64,000 nucleotides of DNA from Isochrysis galbana (GCA_018136815.1 CM030935.1:4241511-4305510); one strand, 5' to 3'; shown: positions 1 through 9,824, numbered from the stretch's first letter. A program made the numbers and translations. Notes: generated from the sequence alone by a model not told the origin.

Positions 1-1994
1 CCTACGACCCCCAAATCTTCGCCTCGCCCCCCGACAAGATCGACGGGCTGCGTTGTCCCGACTTTGTCGTGGGCACATCGCACTCGCTTATCGTTGCATG
101 CACTGCATCCATGTTTGACGAGTTCAGCCCTGAGGCGCGGCGAGGCACGCTGCTCGTGCAGGGCCAAGACGCTGCCGTGCATGGGCTGGCCGCTCATCCC
201 AAGCTGCCACGCTTCGCATCAACTGGGCACTCGGGGTTGCTACAGCTGTGGGACTACGAGGAGAAGCGGATGCTGCTGCTCCGCATGTTTGACTCGTTGT
301 ACGGCCACTGCCTCGCTTTCTCACCCGACGGCGATCTCCTCGTCATCGGCTTCACCAACGGGCTGGTCAAGGTGCTTTCCGCCGACACGCTGCAGGACCT
401 CATTACATTCAGCGAGGCGCGCGGCTGCGTGCAACACCTTACTTTCTCCGCCGACGGCGACTGGCTGGCGGTAGCTGCTGCTGATCGAGCGGTCGCCCTC
501 TATCGGTACGGCCCCGGCGCTGCCGACCCTACGGCGCGCGAATGGGAGTTTGTGGGCCGTCATAAGGCGCACTCGGCGCCTATCTCGTCGCTCGCCTTCT
601 CGTCGGGGGTTGGGGGCGCCGCCAGGCTCCTGTCGTGCGGCGACGACCGTTTCCTAGTGGAGTACGACCTGAGTAGAGCCTCAGTGCAGGATGGCTTCCC
701 GCTTAAGAAGGCGACGCGCCTCGAACAAACAGCCACGCCGAGCGCCTTGCTGTGGCTCGACGCGCCGGGCTCGCAACCCGGCAGCCCCCAGGAATCGTCC
801 TCCGCGAGCAGCTCGCCGCCAATGGTGGCGGTGGCTAACGATGCCTACAAGCTGCGTCTCGTCTCGGTCGACACGATGGTCACGAGCAAGACAGTGCTCG
901 GGCCGACGCACGGAGGCCCCGTCACCCGTATGCTCAGACTTCCCATCGACCCCGAGATCACGCATTCAGCTGTTGAGCGCGAGGGCAAGGCAAAAGATGA
1001 GAAGGCAGGCGAAGAGGCTGTCCGGGCCGCTTCCGACGTCTGCGGCACCAAACTGGCCGCCGACGGCTACGCTGTGTACACCACGTACGAAAAGGTGATA
1101 GGCCTCGTACGCCTACCCTTCGACGGCAATCCGAATAACGGTATGGGGCTGATCGCCCATCCGGGCGAGCTGAGTTCCATCGCCGTCACCGCCGACGGAG
1201 GCTGGGTCATCACCGCGGGCGGCAGCGATCTGTCCATCCACATGTGGGCGGTCGACACATCAGCGCTGGATGCTACCGCCGCAGCAGGGGGGGCCGGCGC
1301 AGTGCCCTTCGAGCGGATGCTCGACGGAGGACGCGAGGGAGCCTTCTACTCGGAGATGGCCGACTACTTTTGCTACGCTCAGCTGCGTGCGCAAGGGGAG
1401 GATGCTGTGGAAGAGCGCCGGGTACCTGGTCGCGTTCCTGCAGCCGAGCTGTCCAACCTCATGCGCGCCATCGGCTACTACCCGACCGATAGAGAAATAG
1501 ATGACATGGTCCAGGTGAGGAGCTATTGGCTGCAGGCCTGCTCGTTGCCCCTTTGCGAGAGCGCTGCCGTGCGCGCGACCGTTACGCAGGGTGCTCACAC
1601 GCCACCACTGCAGGAAGTGACGGCAGGCGGCGCAACCGACGTCGACTTCGACGATTTCCTCAAGCTGTACATCAACCACCGCCCTGTCGTGGGCGTCACG
1701 CCCTCACAGATTGCCGACGCCTTCCGCGTCCTCGCTGCCACGTATGGCGGCGCCGGCAAGGAGGGCTCCGCAAATGGAAGCCAGGAGCCTTTGCTCAGCC
1801 GCAGCGCGCTAGTGCGCGCTTTGAAGGCACACGGCGAGGCGCTCGGGCCCGCTGATCTTGCGCTCTGCCTTCAAGCACTTGTGGGGGTCTCTGACGTTGA
1901 GGACGTCCTCTCCGACAAGGTGGATGCTAAGGAGTTTGCGGAGAAGCTGCTTGGGTTTGAGGGATTTGGAGAGGGTGTGGAGACGGCGGTGTGA
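1..1994 (+). CDS. CFAP251: CFAP251 (WDR66)-like ciliary WD40/EF-hand protein, 3' part
   Basis: The reading frame is already open at the window edge (from base 3), so the 5' part is missing. About the first 400 residues are WD40 repeats. The C-terminus has the conserved CFAP251 stretches GGREGAFYSEMADYFCYAQL, LMRAIGYYPTDREIDDM and DFDDFLKLYINHRP, followed by an EF-hand-like tail. In known flagella this protein sits at the base of radial spoke 3 and binds calcium-responsive partners, which implies the organism builds motile cilia. A 99-bp intron (1515-1613; donor CAG|GTGAGG, acceptor CTGCAG|GAAG) lies between REIDDMVQ and the DFDDFLK segment. It has no in-frame stop, so the continuous frame hides it. 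Removing it restores the family spacing. The stop is TGA at 1992-1994. The identity is firm; the intron is inferred from splice signals and family alignment remembered by eye. Confidence 0.88.
   Translation, partial: YDPQIFASPPDKIDGLRCPDFVVGTSHSLIVACTASMFDEFSPEARRGTLLVQGQDAAVHGLAAHPKLPRFASTGHSGLLQLWDYEEKRMLLLRMFDSLYGHCLAFSPDGDLLVIGFTNGLVKVLSADTLQDLITFSEARGCVQHLTFSADGDWLAVAAADRAVALYRYGPGAADPTAREWEFVGRHKAHSAPISSLAFSSGVGGAARLLSCGDDRFLVEYDLSRASVQDGFPLKKATRLEQTATPSALLWLDAPGSQPGSPQESSSASSSPPMVAVANDAYKLRLVSVDTMVTSKTVLGPTHGGPVTRMLRLPIDPEITHSAVEREGKAKDEKAGEEAVRAASDVCGTKLAADGYAVYTTYEKVIGLVRLPFDGNPNNGMGLIAHPGELSSIAVTADGGWVITAGGSDLSIHMWAVDTSALDATAAAGGAGAVPFERMLDGGREGAFYSEMADYFCYAQLRAQGEDAVEERRVPGRVPAAELSNLMRAIGYYPTDREIDDMVQVRSYWLQACSLPLCESAAVRATVTQGAHTPPLQEVTAGGATDVDFDDFLKLYINHRPVVGVTPSQIADAFRVLAATYGGAGKEGSANGSQEPLLSRSALVRALKAHGEALGPADLALCLQALVGVSDVEDVLSDKVDAKEFAEKLLGFEGFGEGVETAV
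1515..1613 (+). other. In-frame 99-bp intron of the CFAP251-like gene
   Basis: The donor is CAG|GTGAGG and the acceptor CACTGCAG|GAAG. The length is 33 codons with no stop. The encoded residues (RSYWLQACSLPLCESAAV...) have no counterpart at this point of the family, whereas the flanks join smoothly. Confidence 0.7.
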
Positions 1995-2409
1995 CGCGCG
2001 TGTTTGTGGAGCGCGCACGACGGGGGTGTATTCGCTTCTTGGCAGCCGTCGTTAGAAAGTGCAGGCGGCGGAGTTGCCATCGTGGGCATGAGTGCCATGG
2101 CACCGCATTGGCGCATGTTGATGTTGCTATGACGTGCATAGGCTCGACTGACCTTGATGCGTCGGCCGCCATAAAGAGGGTGCCGCACGCCACGTGCCGC
2201 ACGCTACTACTGTGGCCCCACTCCCTATTCTCAAGCCCCATTTCCCGCTTTCACGTCGCACCGCGGTGACGTGGAGTTGAATTGATTTGCAATTGCAGCC
2301 AAGATGCGGGGGTGTGGACGAACAACACACCCGTTCATGTGTTCTTTCATGTATGAGAGTAGATTAGAGTTGTTGTCGTGGGCCATGTAGTCCGCATTTC
2401 ATCCAACGT
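1995..2409. other. Intergenic, no gene recognised
   Basis: This stretch follows the CFAP251 stop. It holds presumed 3' UTR and AT-richer sequence, and I see no convincing ORF or repeat here. Confidence 0.5.
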
Positions 2410-2530
2410 GGGCCAACTAGGTTTATACTTGGTTGACCCATGGGGGGGCACGAGCCACCCGCCCTCTCTCCACTCCTCCCCTGCTGTGGGGGAGGAACCA
2501 CCCACTCTCTCGCCATGCCCTCACGCCACA
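2410..2530 (+). repeat. 5' end of CAACTAAG-type retroposon family (copy 1)
   Basis: It begins with CAACTAGGTTTATACTTGG and continues through a G-run, CACGAGCC and CTCTCTCCACTCCTCCC. The same block recurs in reverse at about 7530-7640, 36590-36707, 39390-39499 and 42020-42152, and more distantly forward at 15351. Confidence 0.75.
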
Positions 2531-2564
2531 GAGCTCTTCCAAGCCATAGAGGCCGTGGCGGGCA

Positions 2565-2920
2565 ACTATCAGTAGTAAACTGATAGGGTCATGGAGCGAG
2601 CGCCGCTCCCCTCCCCTCCTGCCGCCACCCCCGCCGCGACGGACGACCGGGCCATGCTCGACACCGCGCACCCGAAGCGCCCTCGAGAGGGCGTCACCCC
2701 GGCCCATGTACCAGGTACCAGGTACGCACGAGCGACTCGGCTCCCGTGCCGACCCCGGACTACCGAACACGAGCAAGCCCACGCCATGCCCAGCATGGCC
2801 CACACTGTCCACAACACCTCCCTTCCACCAAGGGCCAACCACCAACCGAGACAAGCCGGCTCATAGCCGCATCCCATATGGAAAGCCGCAAGGCTGGGCC
2901 CCTACAACCTACAATGCCGC
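2565..2920 (+). repeat. Dispersed repeat shared with 9825-10245
   Basis: Both copies start near TGATAGGGTCATGGAGCG/TCGATAGGGTCATGGAGCG and contain CGCCGCTCC and GGGCCATG. Both end around AGCCGCAAGGCTGGGCCCCTAC. No coding function is evident. Confidence 0.7.
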
Positions 2921-2964
2921 GGCACTGAACTCAGGTGTCGTTCCGTCAATAATGGGACATCGCT

Positions 2965-3282
2965 CAAATGGAGGGGAGGGGACCGGGGGGGGGGGCGGGA
3001 GGGGAGAGAGAGACCAAAAGGCCAGACCAGCTGTTTACGTTAATGTTCTCGTCATATACTGTAATAATCCCCGGTCCCAGGGGGGTGCCCCCAGAGTTCC
3101 CGCCTGTCCTCCGCGCCCAGAGTTCCCCCGCGGAAAGAGTGAACGCACGGCGTGCACCTTCCTGGAAGTTGCTATGCGCACGCACGGCGCCACCGCGGGG
3201 GGGCCGATGCACATCGCGCCGTGCCCATGCACGGCGTGCACAATGTGATTGCAAGTCATCACACGTGCTCCGTGAAAAAAAA
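2965..3282 (+). repeat. Dispersed repeat (GTTTACGTTA family), copy 1
   Basis: It contains TTTACGTTAATGTTCTCG, CCCCGGTCCCAGGGG, GCGGAAAGAGTGAACGCACG, CACCTTCCTGGAAGTTGCTA and GATTGCAAG..CACACGTGCT. The reverse complement of the same series of blocks runs at 40660-41110. Short ORFs across it are by-products of the repeat. Confidence 0.75.
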
Positions 3283-4994
3283 AAAGATCTGAAGATTCAG
3301 GGCTAAACACCTATCGCTACTCGGTCTCTACCTCCACATGGCGGGCATCGCCCTTTTCATCCCCTCCCTCCACTTCCTCCCCTTCCCCCCCTCGTTCCTT
3401 TGCCTTCGGTGTCGGGGGTGCGGCCCTGGTACGCTACCATGGGCCCGGTTACGGACGCGTGTTCAGGGCAGGCCTGTTGTCCCCATGGTGGGTGGCAGCA
3501 CTGCTGCCACCCCCATGGAGGCAACTCCTACCACCAGTGCACCCCTCGTGGGCGGGCACTTCACACAACAATCAATTCTGGGGGCCTTTTCAGCTTCCAA
3601 CCTCTCAAAGAACACCAATCAGAAATCGTACGCCGAAGCGGCTGGACCCATGGCACAGCAGCCAGCACAGAAGCAGCAAGCCCCACCTCAGCCCACTCAA
3701 CAACCCACGCTACCCTCGCGCAAGCGAGCGGACCCGCAGTCGGACCCAAAACCGAATCCTCCCATAGCAACGCAATGCGCCTCTCCCCCTCATGATCAAG
3801 ATGAGGAAGAAGAACCGGAGGACACTCCTTTTTACATTCAGCTAGCGCAGCTAGCCGACGACAAGAAGGACATCAAGAGCGAGGACATGGCAACCTACAT
3901 GAAATTCCTTCTTTCCAAGCTAGAGGGCTTGGACGCCACCCCGGATGGGATGGACAAAGGTCGCAAGGGGCCTTGGATTTTTTATGTCGATGACGACGCA
4001 CACGAGCAATTCAAGGCCGCATACGGCGACAAACTTCAAGCTACGGGAAAAACGATTGCCGGACCTCTCCGGGAAATGGAAACAAGTATCTCAGCTATAC
4101 AAGTACAACTTTTTCACGCCAAGAGACTCATATATGCACTTCAAACACGTCCTGCATAGGAGAATAGCCACGGCGAACCGGTCCGCTGACGATCCGACGT
4201 GCCGCTTTTGCGGTATAGCCCCCGAGAGCTCCACCCACATAGCCACGTGCATCGCGACGGAACCCATTTTCGAATTCATAGAAGAGCTTCTGGGGATTAA
4301 CCTTAGGCCGGGCTCTGAGATAGCCCAGCGTCTCTTTTGCTACCGGGTAGACAGACCGCATCCCTCCTCGGGATACTTAGGTATCCTGGCGTGGAGATAC
4401 ATCCTTACGGACTTTTACAACATCCAATATGGCAACGCGGACGGTAGGTCCGTTAGAACAATCTTGAGAGCAATCCTTACGAGATACCACTTATTAGTAA
4501 CGGCGAAGGTCGGTTTCTTTCAAAGGTTAAAAAAACAACGCGAGAACATGGGGCTACACGCCCCGAGCAACAAACATATTCGGAAAATGATAAGCCCCCT
4601 GTACACTATAGACAAGGATTTCAACCTAGGAAGGAACAACAGAGGACCTCTTGCAGGCGGCGAGAGGCCTGGACATAAGAAACATCACCTAGGGTAGCCA
4701 AATCTCTAAATAAGAACCGCACCGAAAACCAATAAAGCTCTCACGCTATATATATGATGAAAATCCGAGTCGGAACTAGATCAAGAGACGAGCCACAATC
4801 TCCCACCCCCTTCTCTCCAACCCCCGGCCGAAGCAGCGCGCGCGGCCTCCCTAGAACCAGCTTCTCCGCTAAAGAGGGAACTGGGGAAGGGGAAGGGGGT
4901 TGCTAGGGGTTAAGGTTGGGTAGTAGGGAGGTACACTAGCAAGCTGCCTCACGCCGCATACGTAGCGGGAATTTTTAAGAAGATTTTTTTTTGT
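3283..4994 (+). mobile_element. LINE copy with 5' UTR, ORF1 start and ORF2 C-terminus (internally deleted)
   Basis: It starts after an A-run with ATCTGAAGATTCAGGGC, the same 5' UTR seen at 17660, 36970 (reverse) and 54840 (reverse). A first ORF (3338-4159) is Pro/Gln-rich with a SYAEAA motif, as expected for LINE ORF1. It is followed by the C-terminal part of ORF2 (to 4697) with the zinc-binding motif CRFCGIAPESSTHIATC (zf-RVT type) seen after non-LTR reverse transcriptases. No RT catalytic core lies between them, so the copy is internally deleted. The 3' end is shared with the copy at 23970-25272, down to GGGAATTTTTAAGAAGATTT and a T-run. Family assignment beyond LINE is not possible. Confidence 0.78.
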
Positions 4995-5314
4995 TTGTCG
5001 ACTCTCACGCTCAGCGCCACCGCTCGAGCACCCGTGTGCCTCCCTGGTCCACCCGTGTGCCCAGTGCTCGTCTCGCCTGTCCTCATGTCGACTGAGATCG
5101 ACCCATCGATCTCACCCTTGTCCACGCGTGCCTCTCCTGCCCGTGCCACCCCGTCCCCTTTGCTCCCTCCATCCTGTACTTCTCATGTTTCTGTCATCCA
5201 CAGCCCTTCCACCCCATCGCACACACCAGCCACAGCCTCACACCATCTCACCAATCCACAGCTAGGATATAACAGCTAGGATATAACATTAATTATTTTA
5301 GTAGTAGTGGATTT
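4995..5314. other. Intergenic, no gene recognised
   Basis: The sequence is rich in CACC/TCC. It includes a short direct duplication, ACAGCTAGGATATAAC, near 5260-5287. An open Ser/Pro-rich frame (4995-5279) has no recognisable domain and is probably spurious. Confidence 0.5.
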
Positions 5315-6256
5315 TTATTTAGCAGTAGTAGTATTTGTGACCACGCCATCGGCAAATTTCATTGCTCTTTGTCGTTGACATAGGGCTATGGCGCGTCCCG
5401 CCCGTTGTGCATCGCTCGCCTGTAGGTGCTGAATCTCAAGACCTGACAGATGATCCCAGGCCTGCTCCCACAGTCCGAGGCTGCAAGCGGCTAACCCCGA
5501 GATAAGGTGTGGGCGCGCCCGTGCACTCTCCGAGCTGGCTGCTGCTACAGCGCTTGCTGCCTCATCAAGTGCCTCAGAGTGCCACCCTTGCCTACCGAGC
5601 AGCATTGCTCGCAAGCAGCGCAGCTCTACTAGTTGTTTGTCGGATCCAGAGGCGATGGCAAGCTCCAGGACTCGATTCGCAGCGAGTAGTAGGTCGGAAT
5701 ATGGTGGGTCCGGCAATTCCAGGCAAGCTGCAAGCGTGTCACACACCACTGCCCAATCTAGACCCGCCGCCGGCACAACCTCCGGCAGCGGTAGCAGCAT
5801 GGCGGGGCACCTACGGACACCGCGAGGATCGTTGGGCTGGAAGGCGAGCGTGATGTGCATGTCGATCGGAACGAGGCCCCATCTCGCCCGAAGCTGTTGA
5901 GCAGCAGGCCACAACACCACCACAAAGTAAGCCAAGCAGCCGTCGTGCCTCGCAGTCCCGACACCCAGTGGCAAAAAGGCGCCGAGTGAGCACGCCGTAC
6001 TTGCTTGGGTCAGCAACTGCTGTGGGTCCTGGAGCGAGGCCAGCTCGTCCTTGCTGAATAGCGTGATGTGATGGCTCATGCCGTCACGCCGCACTCTGTG
6101 TGCGCTTCCAGTCTCTGGGATTTCTACCAGCTGGCGCGCCCATTTCGCTGCACCATCAACCGCTTGACCGACTGCCATGATAACTCCCCGCGCTCGGATG
6201 GCGACGCAGCGCTCGGTTGGCCCGCCGGCGCTGGGCGTTGCACTCGTAGACGCCAT
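5315..6256 (-). CDS. 2H phosphoesterase (Swiss Army Knife type) with TPR-like C-terminus
   Basis: This is an uninterrupted frame of about 313 residues starting at MASTSATPSAGG; an in-frame Met four codons upstream (6268) is also possible. Two HxT motifs, SHHITLFSKDEL and DMHITLAFQPNDPRGV, are spaced as in 2H phosphoesterases, and the second matches the Swiss Army Knife RNA-repair-like group found in plants and algae. Roughly the last 130 residues are Ala/Leu helical hairpins (LLLAANRVLELAIASGSDKQ, LRCLRAMLLGRQGWHSEALD) that look like TPR. Known relatives are thought to act on RNA ends or cyclic phosphates, but the substrate is unproven, so the activity here is inferred. No intron is needed. 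It ends TTTAK at 5315. Confidence 0.7.
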   Translation of the reverse strand: MASTSATPSAGGPTERCVAIRARGVIMAVGQAVDGAAKWARQLVEIPETGSAHRVRRDGMSHHITLFSKDELASLQDPQQLLTQASTACSLGAFLPLGVGTARHDGCLAYFVVVLWPAAQQLRARWGLVPIDMHITLAFQPNDPRGVRRCPAMLLPLPEVVPAAGLDWAVVCDTLAACLELPDPPYSDLLLAANRVLELAIASGSDKQLVELRCLRAMLLGRQGWHSEALDEAASAVAAASSESARARPHLISGLAACSLGLWEQAWDHLSGLEIQHLQASDAQRAGRAIALCQRQRAMKFADGVVTNTTTAK

Positions 6257-6414
6257 GGTTGACCGCAATGAAATGAACGCGTCGCGGACGCGGCCGACTC
6301 AAGTTGGGAAGCCCTTGCCTTTCTCCCATGAATTCGTTGCAGAAAGATAAAAGAATTTACAAGTTCCAGGGTGCGCTGTGGTATTCAATAAAACCCCGTC
6401 GGTATATATTAGGT

Positions 6415-6445
6415 GGCGTTCCGTCGAAAGAGGACCACGCGAACG
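6415..6445 (+). repeat. Recurring terminal-like motif GTTCCGTCRAAAGAGGACC
   Basis: A motif of this type occurs here, at about 40532-40553 and in reverse at about 50875-50893, each next to AT-rich sequence. It resembles the end of a non-autonomous element family. Confidence 0.45.
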
Positions 6446-6705
6446 TTTTATGTTTTATTGTTACATAATGTGTGATGAGAAACAATGCTATTGATTTCCC
6501 CGGCACATGGCCTCTAAGGCGCGCCGCTGAGCGCAAGGCGCGGTGCAGGCTGAGCATCCCGTCTTCCTCTTCTCCAGAACGCTCTGCGCACTTTCAGCTT
6601 TCAGAACTTTCAGAACGCGCTACGATGACGTCTTCATCTTCTTCGTCTTCTCTTCCTTCTCCGAGGTCTAAGACCCTCCCTTCAGGTACATATCCATCAA
6701 CTCTG

Positions 6706-6978
6706 TCACACGATGGGCGCCGCTGTCGATCGCCATGCGGCGCATGGCTCGTATGTCACACTCGCAAACCAAGTTGTTGTCAACGATGTAGGATGTATGT
6801 GGCACACGACGTCGACGGCGTTTGCGCGAATGGCCACCCCGAGATGGTCATCTTCACCGTCCGCGTGGATAAAGATAAAGAACCCCATCACATCCTCGAT
6901 TCTGCGGATGGCTTCAATGTCGTTTTGTTTGCAGGCGGCCAGGAGGTCCCTTGCCTCATTTCTGAGTACATCGTACAT
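6706..6978 (-). CDS. Hypothetical short ORF, possible ankyrin-like remnant
   Basis: This 90-residue frame begins MYDVLRNEARDLLAACKQND and contains IEAIRRIEDV, faintly like the start of an ankyrin repeat. No second repeat is seen. The frame continues upstream as low-quality sequence. It may be a fragment or chance. Confidence 0.2.
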   Translation of the reverse strand: MYDVLRNEARDLLAACKQNDIEAIRRIEDVMGFFIFIHADGEDDHLGVAIRANAVDVVCHIHPTSLTTTWFASVTYEPCAAWRSTAAPIV

Positions 6979-7049
6979 CCTGGGCGGCCATGTCCATGTC
7001 CGTGATGCGTGAGAGGACGGGCCTCCTTGTTCTGAATCGCGAATTTGGT

Positions 7050-7642
7050 AGCTGCCCCCTTTCCTCTTACGCCTCCCGGGCTGGCGGCGGACTCTGTCTC
7101 TCGACTGATCTTGTAAACTGTAAACAGGCGCGAGACCTACCGATTTTTCGGTGGGCGGAGATCTGACTGAGCTCTCCCTTCTCCGCGCTCTCTCCCCCCT
7201 CTCCTGCGGCACGCGCGATGGCGCGCCCGCGGCAGGCCTCCAGCTGCCCTCTGGCGGCCCCTGGAGGCTCCTGGAGACCAGCTCAGGGGACAGAGGAGGC
7301 TGGGGCTGGGCCCTGGCCTCCCCTGCCTCCCCCTCGCTGGCGCTCCTGAGCCTCAGGGGCCCCCACACTGCACTTGTCTGCCTGTCGACTGTCGACCAGG
7401 GGGGAGGGGGTGTTGGAGCAATGGGCTGGCCACGACTGGCCAGGCCGGGCGAATGGAGCGAGCCTGTGGGGAAGGAAGTGGGTCAGTAGGGCAGTCTCCT
7501 CCTGGCAAGCCATCAAGCATGCCAGGAGGATGGGTGGTGGGTGGTTCCTCCCCCATGGCAGGGGAGGAGTGGAGAGAGGGGGGGGGCTCGTGCCCCCCCA
7601 TGGGTCAACCAAGTATATAAACTTAGTTGCGTACCGAGTTCA
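7050..7642 (-). repeat. CAACTAAG-type retroposon family (copy 2)
   Basis: It is homologous over most of its length to 38930-39499 and to 41690-42152. Shared blocks are GTAAACAGGYGCGRGAC, TTTTTCGGTGRGCGGAG, CTGCGGCACGCGCGATGGCG, CTCCTGAGCCTCAGGGG, CTGTCGACCAGGGG, and the right end ATGGGTCAACCAAGTATA..AACTTAGTTG. No protein is encoded; open frames are Gly/Pro-rich artefacts. Confidence 0.75.
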
Positions 7643-8195
7643 AACATGAGCTGACGCAAAAGCCCTCGGCGACAGCCATTGTGTCCTTGTCTGAGCCACC
7701 GTTCCGAGCCTCGCCGCAGGCCGCAGGCGGCCTGCCACTCCAGTAGGGCCGAGCTCGCGACAGTTGCGGACGGCGTAGTCGGCGATAGCCTAAGCCTCTT
7801 AGTAGTAGTAGAGCACAAGGGGAGGTGCTGCAAAGCGGGTTGAGAATGATAGATGGGGCATGGGCGTGGCAACAAATGGGAGTCCCAAAGCCGCGCGTCA
7901 GGCGAGAATTCCAAAAGTTTTTTTCTTCACTCGAACACGCTCTCAGAAATCCATGTGGAAACACATTGCCACCTCTCGCCCAACAGAAAACACAACGAAG
8001 ACATTTCCACCCGCACATTGCCACAGGGCCTGCCGACGACTAAAACAAGTCGATGTGACGTGCAACACGCACAATTAGACGATGGCTGAGCAGGTCCTCG
8101 TTGCTTACAGGCGAGTACTTACAAGGAGTAGGCATGCGATGTGACTGGGACTTGGCTGCACAGCCACAGGCCGGCAACTTCAGGTAGGGGCCCGT
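7643..8195. other. Intergenic, no gene recognised
   Basis: The sequence is moderately AT-rich with no domain-bearing frame. Short overlapping ORFs around 7825-8089 lie in three different frames and have no recognisable content. Confidence 0.45.
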
Positions 8196-8199
8196 CCTT

Positions 8200-8390
8200 A
8201 GAAGCCCACACTTTCGCGCGCTGCCTCAATGTACTTAGGGATTGCCGCAACGTGTGCTGGGGAGGCGGCAGCATGCTCGTTGAGGCCCGCCATCAGAAGC
8301 CCACCGATGCGCGCGCAGCCTCAATGTACTTAGGGATGGCCGCAATGTGTGCTGGAAGGGCAGCAGCATGCTCCTTGAGCACGTCCACGT
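8200..8390. repeat. Two tandem 95-bp units in a coding-like segment
   Basis: The units 8200-8294 and 8295-8390 both start AGAAGCCCAC and contain CCTCAATGTACTTAGGGAT and GGCAGCATGCTC or GCAGCATGCTC. On the minus strand each can encode PKYIEAAR(E/A)SVGF followed by a stop. Confidence 0.75.
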
Positions 8391-8433
8391 GAGGTTGCAA
8401 GACGATGAGGATTTCCTCACGGGTAGTGGGCAT
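8293..8433 (-). CDS. Small ORF or terminal exon with duplicated C-terminal unit
   Basis: A 46-residue frame begins MPTTREEILIVLQPHVDVL and ends IPKYIEAARASVGF. The last third is repeated in the next 95-bp unit downstream. CTTCCAG|CAC and CTCCCCAG|CAC precede the two units like splice acceptors, so these could be alternative last exons instead of an independent gene. The start lies 13 bp past the end of the MAPEG frame. No family is recognised. Confidence 0.3.
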   Translation of the reverse strand: MPTTREEILIVLQPHVDVLKEHAAALPAHIAAIPKYIEAARASVGF

Positions 8434-8445
8434 CTCCTACGATGG

Positions 8446-9072
8446 TCATAGCAGAGGAGGGTCAATCAGAAACTTCCAGCTGCGGACCTTCCTGTCCGCA
8501 TGGGTGGAGGGCAGTGGCAGGGCATCCTGGGGTGTGGCAATGAGAGGTGCATGCTTGAATGATCGCGCGGGCTGAATGCGTGAAGCGACGCTGACCGATT
8601 TGACGAGTTCGTACGCCTGCGTGAAGGCAAGGTAGAGAATGTAAAAAGAGCCGAGCGAGTACAGTGCCCCGATATGCCGCATGTTGAACTGGTATCCCAC
8701 TCCCATGAGAAAGCGACAGAGCAGCGTCCATGCGCCTGCGAGTGCCACCTTCCTCGTGATGGCCGGGATGAGTCCGGTGGCGAGGAAGAGTGGGAGGAAT
8801 GCGGAGTTGAACTCGACGAGGTTCTGGTGCGCTCTCTGCGCGCACATGTACGCCTTGACCTGCTCGTCGCTCAGATTGAGCTTCTTGATCTCGACGTCTC
8901 TTGGGTAGAGAGTGGGCGCATGGATCCCCGTCTTGATACGCTGCCGGATGACAGGCAGGAGAAGCAGGAGCTGCTGAAGGGTGAACATGCCCGCTGCGAC
9001 GCCAAGCACGTAGCCGTACTCCGGGACCATCGTCAGTGTGAGAGGGGGAGAGCTCGCCTCGGCCTCGGACAT
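8446..9072 (-). CDS. MAPEG-family microsomal glutathione S-transferase (MGST3-like)
   Basis: The start chosen is MSEAEASSPPLTLTMVPEYG; the frame upstream is Arg/Gly-rich and looks like 5' UTR. The protein shows the MGST3 features: VPEYGYVLG before a first hydrophobic helix, then AQRAHQNLVEFNSAFLPLF (the RAHQN motif binds glutathione), then helices around LPLFLATGLIPAI, GAWTLLCRFLMGV and GSFYILYLAF. MAPEG enzymes are four-helix membrane proteins of the ER that conjugate glutathione to lipid peroxides or make leukotriene-like products. At 208 residues it is longer than the usual 150. The extra tail after AYELVKS may be a read-through of an intron near GTCAGC. Its promoter side carries a long pyrimidine tract. 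Confidence 0.8.
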   Translation of the reverse strand: MSEAEASSPPLTLTMVPEYGYVLGVAAGMFTLQQLLLLLPVIRQRIKTGIHAPTLYPRDVEIKKLNLSDEQVKAYMCAQRAHQNLVEFNSAFLPLFLATGLIPAITRKVALAGAWTLLCRFLMGVGYQFNMRHIGALYSLGSFYILYLAFTQAYELVKSVSVASRIQPARSFKHAPLIATPQDALPLPSTHADRKVRSWKFLIDPPLL

Positions 9073-9079
9073 CCTCTTC

Positions 9080-9420
9080 TCGCCTTTTCTTCCCCTCACT
9101 CTCTTGCTAAATACCCCTCTCTTGAATTTCGCAAGACGTCCAGCCATCACGGGCACTACATCTTTTCTCCTACTCTGCCCTCTCTCTCTTCTTCTCTCGT
9201 CCCCTCCTACTCTCGGACAGTGCGTTCTTCTCCCCTCTGGCGGAAATGGAGAAGACCCACCAGCTTTCCCCCCTTCTTCTTCTCCTTTCCGCAAGATGTG
9301 TTTTCCTTCCCTCTCTCCGTCTCTCTCCCTCCTCCTTCTTCTCCGACAGTTCTACCAAAAAGGGTATTCGCGCTCGACGGTTCCCCCCCCCCAAGTCTCT
9401 CATGTACACCTCGAGGTTTT
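9080..9420. repeat. Long pyrimidine-rich tract upstream of the MAPEG gene
   Basis: CT-rich sequence runs almost without break on the plus strand, i.e. purine-rich on the gene's coding strand. All plus-strand frames look Ser/Leu/Pro-rich for this reason. It probably covers the 5' UTR and promoter. Confidence 0.6.
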
Positions 9421-9824
9421 CTCATTTATCCGCAGGTTCAGCGAGTCGCTTCACCCGGCATCCTCCCGCCAAAACTCTCCTGCTCTCTCCCGCTCTCTTG
9501 CCGGCAGCCCCAGACACGTCATCGCAACACCCCTCACCACCCGTCAGAGTTTTATTGTTGTGTTAGTATAACCTTAGTGCTGCGGGACCGTAGCCCTTCG
9601 ACGGCAACGGAGCCCCTACCCCGCGATGGGGGTGTGCGCGGTTGGCGCATGGCTCGTCCGGTGTATGTGGCTAGGAATGCTAGCTAATTCAAATACAAAT
9701 ACTACTATTGTAGATATAGATATTAGAACGACGCGACCACGGGGCTTATAAAAAACCTCTTGAAGAGGTCGGCTAGCGTCGCTCTCCTACTACCATGCAC
9801 TGGGAGAAAACCGACATCGCCGAA
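9421..9824. other. Intergenic, no gene recognised
   Basis: The first part is still CT-rich and the second part AT-rich (around 9680-9740). Nothing else is supported. Confidence 0.45.

Noticed and set aside
2423-2877. Overlapping long minus-strand frames
   Set aside because: They cover two dispersed repeats and are low-complexity Gly/Arg/Trp sequence.
9430-9460. TCCGCAGGTTCAGCGAG-like string resembling the end of 18S rRNA in reverse
   Set aside because: Only about 12 bases match and the flanks are unrelated CT-rich sequence. No rRNA gene.
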